This document shows positions 61,592 through 64,000 of a stretch of 64,000 nucleotides of DNA, piece after piece. Positions within the stretch are counted from its first letter, which is position 1. Each line of letters begins with the position of its first letter. Under the pieces are notes generated by a model. That model had not been told where the DNA came from. It was given only the letters and a program-made list of their open reading frames with translations, and made no database searches. The position numbers were made by a program, and so were the translations under genes. Where the stretch lies: contig JANQRU010000005.1 in assembly GCA_028284415.1 (NCBI GenBank), forward strand, positions 490,134 to 554,133, in the 5' to 3' direction. Source of the DNA: Pyrinomonadaceae bacterium (lineage in GTDB: Bacteria; Acidobacteriota; Blastocatellia; Pyrinomonadales; Pyrinomonadaceae).

Positions 61592-64000
61592 TTAGAATTC
61601 ATATCTAAGTCCAAACTGCATAGAACGAGGGCTACCTTGAATACTGTCCAAGATTTTTCCAAATAGAAAATTACCCTGAGCATCAGTAGCAGCAGTTGCC
61701 GTTGCTGGATTTGTTCCAATCCCCCAAGCTGTTCGACTTCTTGTGGAAGATGTAAAGTATTGAACGTTCGTCACGTTAAATACTTCCCAGCGGAATTGGA
61801 GTTTATGATTCTCATTCCAAGGCAATTTAAAATTCTTTGTTAATCCCAAATCCAATGATTGATATCCAGGTAATCTGATTGCATTTCTATCTCCTGTTTC
61901 TCCTGGTCCGGGAGCCCTGAGTGCATTCAATGCTGCTTGAGGGTCTGCAAAAATATTTTGTGTTCCTCTGTTGTATTGAATGTTAAGTGGAGCGGTTCTT
62001 ATAGCCGTAGAGGAGATATTCCAATTTGTTGCCCAACGCCCTGCCTGAAACGGAGTATTAATTGGCAAACCTGTGTTAAATCTATAAACTCCTGCAAGTT
62101 GCCATCCGCCAAGGAAAAAGTCGAGTGTCATTCCGTTTGTGTCAAACATTTGTCCTTTTCCAAACGGAAGTTGAAGAATGAAATTCGCATTTATAACGTG
62201 TCTAGCATCAAAATCTGACACCGAACGATTATCTTCAGGTCTCAGTGCATTTAGGATAAACTGTGAACCATATGAGGCTCCGGTTTGTAACCCAGAAGCA
62301 TTATCAATAGACTTAGAAAAACTGTAATTAATATCATAAGTTAACGTATCACCTAATCTTTGTCTCAAAGATACTGCCGCACCGTGATAATCAGAGGAAG
62401 CAGTAGTCCCAAATGCTGAGAAAGCTGCATACTGCGGATGGAAAAAGTAATTTCTAACTGACCCTCTATCATCAAGTATTGACTGTAAAAAAGTCCAATC
62501 ACTTCCTGCAAAGTTCTGGTTTATTAAATACACAGACTGTGTTGCAGTAGGCTGTCCCCCAAAACGAAGTCCTGGAAATAGATTTTCAAAATATGGAATC
62601 GGCTGAACATTAGCAACATTTGTTCCAGCAATTGTAAGTTGATTAATTATTCCTGCTGCTGTGTACCAATCCGTTCCAGAAACAGGATCAACCAAATTAT
62701 TCAAAGCCATAATGTCGCGTGTTGCAAAAAGATTTCTTGCTGCTCGACCAACATAACTGGCTTCTATATACATTCCTTTCAGAAGATTTCTTCCATAAGA
62801 TACATTCCAAACATAGTGAATTGGTGAAACAATTGTTGCATCCAAAGATGTTTGAATTCTCTGCGATTCATCTGCCGGAGTGCTAAATAATTGCACTGGA
62901 GCAGGAATCCCCGGAAGGCTTCTTACATCTTGGTTAAACCCAGTAAATAATGGTGCACAAGGGGGTGTCCCAATTGCTGAAACAGGTCCATTACAACCTG
63001 TTATGTCATAAGTATTAGCTGAAATACCTGAATTACTGGTAAATCCAATAGTTGATAAACCATCAAAAGAAACTGCTAATTGCTGACCGAAAGCATCATT
63101 GGTAATTGAAAAACCACCTCTAATCGTGGATGTTCCTTCTGAACCGAATAATGCTCCAAGAAAACCACCTTCAAAATCAGGTGACCAGGCTACAGCGACT
63201 CTAGGCTGGAAATTATTTTTATCCATTTCATAAAATCCAGGTCCATTATTAGCTGATCCGCCTAAGACGAAATTAATTGAATCATTTAGCGGAACACCTT
63301 GGGCTGCACTTGCAACTCGACGGTCAAAGAAATCACCAAGTGGTGTATCAGGAACAACTTGAAATCCATTTTTCTCATAAACCGGGCGGCTTAATGAATA
63401 ACGAAGTCCAGCAGTAATTGTTAAGTTACTAAAGGGTCTCCAAGTATCTTGTCCATAAACATCATATTCTTCAGTAGCAAAATTTCTAATGGATGGAGTC
63501 CCAGAAGGTAAAATACTTCCATCAATATCAAAGGTGAAATTACTGGAATATTGCGAAAATCTACCAATTAAAGCAGAAGCTGCATTTTGGACGATTGAAT
63601 TTTGTCCATTTCCGATTGTATATCCAGCGGCAGTGATTGCCCCATCAAGTACTGCTCCTGATTGATTGTAAAAAGATGGGTTTGCTACTGCTACATCAAA
63701 AGCACTTCCTAAACTACTGCGTTTATTACGAACAATTCTGACATTACCACCAAATTGCATGGTGTGATTTCCTTTAAGCCAAGTGAAATCATCTGTAAAG
63801 TTATGGGTCTCGGTTATACGGCTTAGTGTTCTTACAAACCTTCTTGGTGAATATACGAAACGAAAACTTATATTATTTTCCGAAGAATCCCCTTGGTTAC
63901 TAAATGCCTGACGTGTAAATCCATAACGGAAGTTATTGATCTTGTTTGAACTAATCGTCCAGTTATGTCCTAAAACAAATCCTAAAGGATGACTCCAGAG
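61592..64000 (-). CDS. TonB-dependent receptor, 5' end outside window
   Basis: The last 802 codons of an Oar-like receptor; the frame is open to base 64000, where it reads SHPLGFVLGHNWTI, so the ATG at 63760 is internal. The barrel region and the C-terminal aromatic SMQFGLRYEF are visible. The repeated motif TDDFTWLKGNHTMQFGGN matches TDNVTWLSGNHSINFGGQ in the first receptor, showing that they are paralogues. The plug and signal lie upstream. Confidence 0.88.
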   Translation of the reverse strand, partial: LWSHPLGFVLGHNWTISSNKINNFRYGFTRQAFSNQGDSSENNISFRFVYSPRRFVRTLSRITETHNFTDDFTWLKGNHTMQFGGNVRIVRNKRSSLGSAFDVAVANPSFYNQSGAVLDGAITAAGYTIGNGQNSIVQNAASALIGRFSQYSSNFTFDIDGSILPSGTPSIRNFATEEYDVYGQDTWRPFSNLTITAGLRYSLSRPVYEKNGFQVVPDTPLGDFFDRRVASAAQGVPLNDSINFVLGGSANNGPGFYEMDKNNFQPRVAVAWSPDFEGGFLGALFGSEGTSTIRGGFSITNDAFGQQLAVSFDGLSTIGFTSNSGISANTYDITGCNGPVSAIGTPPCAPLFTGFNQDVRSLPGIPAPVQLFSTPADESQRIQTSLDATIVSPIHYVWNVSYGRNLLKGMYIEASYVGRAARNLFATRDIMALNNLVDPVSGTDWYTAAGIINQLTIAGTNVANVQPIPYFENLFPGLRFGGQPTATQSVYLINQNFAGSDWTFLQSILDDRGSVRNYFFHPQYAAFSAFGTTASSDYHGAAVSLRQRLGDTLTYDINYSFSKSIDNASGLQTGASYGSQFILNALRPEDNRSVSDFDARHVINANFILQLPFGKGQMFDTNGMTLDFFLGGWQLAGVYRFNTGLPINTPFQAGRWATNWNISSTAIRTAPLNIQYNRGTQNIFADPQAALNALRAPGPGETGDRNAIRLPGYQSLDLGLTKNFKLPWNENHKLQFRWEVFNVTNVQYFTSSTRSRTAWGIGTNPATATAATDAQGNFLFGKILDSIQGSPRSMQFGLRYEF

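Noticed and set aside
63758..63760. ATG as the start of the second receptor
   Set aside because: The frame stays open upstream with typical receptor barrel sequence to the window edge.
1..64000. CRISPR array, tRNA, rRNA or intact transposase
   Set aside because: No direct-repeat/spacer pattern, no cloverleaf or rRNA-like sequence, and no transposase frame was found by eye.

Overview
The window is a bacterial chromosome segment with low-to-moderate GC. Two very large Oar-like TonB-dependent receptors with an N-terminal carboxypeptidase-regulatory-like domain, a winged-helix/TPR membrane regulator, paired MacB-type permeases, a DUF362 protein and the general gene style suggest an Acidobacteriota genome, perhaps Blastocatellia/Pyrinomonadales. 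That placement is inference, because no rRNA or tRNA gene was seen.

Layout. 1-15100: mostly minus-strand housekeeping and accessory genes (enolase-superfamily epimerase, YkgJ Cys-cluster protein, thymidine kinase, CPBP protease, PBP4-type DD-carboxypeptidase, phosphoglycerate mutase, GNAT, nucleotide kinase-like protein, alpha/beta hydrolase, DUF362, cupin lipoprotein, two MacB-like permeases). 15500-20100: a secreted four-domain rhodanese protein, a divergent AraC regulator, and a GCS2-like ligase fused to CBS domains. 20200-24040: a nitric oxide detoxification unit (cupin, quinol-type NO reductase, small membrane protein, Cys-free Crp/Fnr regulator) with an FNR-spaced palindrome ahead of it. 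24100-36000: DksA-like proteins, an M14-type deacylase, a HerA-like ATPase, two large polytopic membrane proteins of the Agl23/GT-C kind, and YchF. 36000-37700: small exported proteins, one of them a strikingly Cys-rich metal-binding candidate.

37735-51581 is the highlight: a lasso peptide gene cluster with an unusually large tailoring set. Core genes are the B2 leader protease, a PqqD-type B1/RRE protein, a 61-residue precursor, an asparagine-synthetase-like macrolactam cyclase and a convergent ABC exporter. Around them lie an HPr-kinase-like peptide kinase, a nucleotidyltransferase, two sulfotransferases, an Asp/Asn beta-hydroxylase-like dioxygenase, GT2 and GT8 glycosyltransferases, and a fused ATP sulfurylase/APS kinase that would make the sulfate donor PAPS. 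The precursor ends in Ser, the residue phosphorylated by known lasso kinases. Its only possible ring acceptor is a Glu that gives a 9- or 10-residue ring depending on the cleavage site.

51600-64000: a CadC-like TPR regulator, a Fis-type HTH protein, a broken DoxX-like gene, a PqqD-domain protein fused to a Tat-like segment and a Cys-rich tail, two TonB-dependent receptors (the second cut by the window edge), an SMI1/KNR4 protein and an exported protein. The window also carries several palindromic dispersed repeats and degenerate heptamer arrays, some inside coding sequence and one running directly into a start codon.
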